NCBI GenBank assembly: GCA_020051095.1
Contig: JAGVJN010000030.1
Coordinates: forward strand, 1-32,339
Origin: Pseudomonadota bacterium
Lineage (GTDB): Bacteria; Pseudomonadota; Gammaproteobacteria; Legionellales; Legionellaceae
DNA: 32,339 bases
Direction: 5' to 3'
Part shown: piece after piece, positions 32,291 through 32,339 of the stretch
How positions within the stretch are numbered: the first letter of the stretch is position 1
Layout of the letters: every line of letters starts with the position of its first letter
Program-made: the position numbers and the translations under genes
The notes under the pieces: generated by a model
What the model saw: only the letters and a program-made list of their open reading frames with translations
The model's database searches: none
What the model was told of the DNA's origin: nothing

Positions 32291-32339
32291 TGCAATTTAA
32301 AATTTTTCTAAGATTGAATCCACATCCAGCTAAAACGGC
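32290..32339 (+). CDS. Start of an unidentified gene, cut by the window edge
   Basis: ATG at 32290 overlaps the preceding stop (TAATG), and the frame MQFKIFLRLNPHPAKT stays open for the remaining 50 bases. There is too little to identify a product; existence depends on sequence beyond the window. Confidence 0.3.
   Translation, partial: MQFKIFLRLNPHPAKT

Noticed and set aside
32262..32339. Minus-strand frame reading AVLAGCGFNLRK, similar to the lipobox start of LptE
   Set aside because: The frame stops after about 14 further residues and enters from outside the window; with so little sequence the match to an LxGCGFxLR pattern is probably chance.

Overview
The window is AT-rich and reads like a chromosome segment of a gammaproteobacterium of the order Legionellales (Legionella, Aquicella, Berkiella or Coxiella relatives). 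The grounds are a periplasmic GDA1/CD39-type NTPDase of the kind known from Legionella; several large eukaryote-directed or effector-like proteins (a GT-A glycosyltransferase with a DXD motif, a long coiled-coil protein with a C-terminal membrane segment, helical-repeat proteins and the remnant of a protein kinase); and an exact tandem PmrA-type box upstream of the coiled-coil gene, the element that controls Dot/Icm effectors in Legionella and Coxiella. No secretion apparatus, tRNA, rRNA, CRISPR array or intact transposase was found.

Layout. 1-1666 (minus) is the start of a large RTX/cadherin/Ig-repeat surface or secreted protein that runs off the left edge. 1901-2860 is a membrane fatty-acid desaturase. 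2961-4001 (minus) and 4155-6179 (plus) are divergent genes for exported proteins (Nudix-like; nucleoside-hydrolase-like plus HAD) around a perfect 20-bp palindrome, followed by an outer-membrane beta-barrel gene (6282-7145). 7359-9008 encodes an alpha-helical-repeat protein. 9162-10158 holds two decayed genes back to back, one of them a truncated paralogue of the coiled-coil effector. 10159-11310 (minus) is the NTPDase. 11519-14445 is the PmrA-boxed coiled-coil effector gene.

From 14494 to 18004 there are small unknown genes, a GIY-YIG gene bracketed by inverted copies of a palindromic repeat, a small periplasmic molybdopterin-oxidoreductase-like protein and an EamA permease. 18245-20869 holds a GT-C membrane glycosyltransferase and an aldose 1-epimerase. 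20880-21637 is a broken kinase gene. 21935-24031 (minus) holds a PaaI thioesterase and a large helical unknown. 24190-26189 is a complete transcription unit for the DXD glycosyltransferase, with a consensus promoter and a strong terminator. Then come a ferritin-like gene, a His/Gly/Trp-rich exported protein, a second outer-membrane barrel, a 451-residue unknown, and a nucleotide-sugar dehydrogenase homologue in which the catalytic cysteine is replaced by arginine.

How the genes may work together (inference): the exported NTPDase, HAD/nucleoside-hydrolase-like protein and Nudix-like protein could form an extracytoplasmic nucleotide-degrading set. The GT-C enzyme, epimerase and sugar dehydrogenase homologue point to surface-polysaccharide work. 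The coiled-coil, DXD and helical-repeat proteins look like host-directed effectors. Decayed genes and at least three families of palindromic repeats mark this as an accessory region with high turnover.
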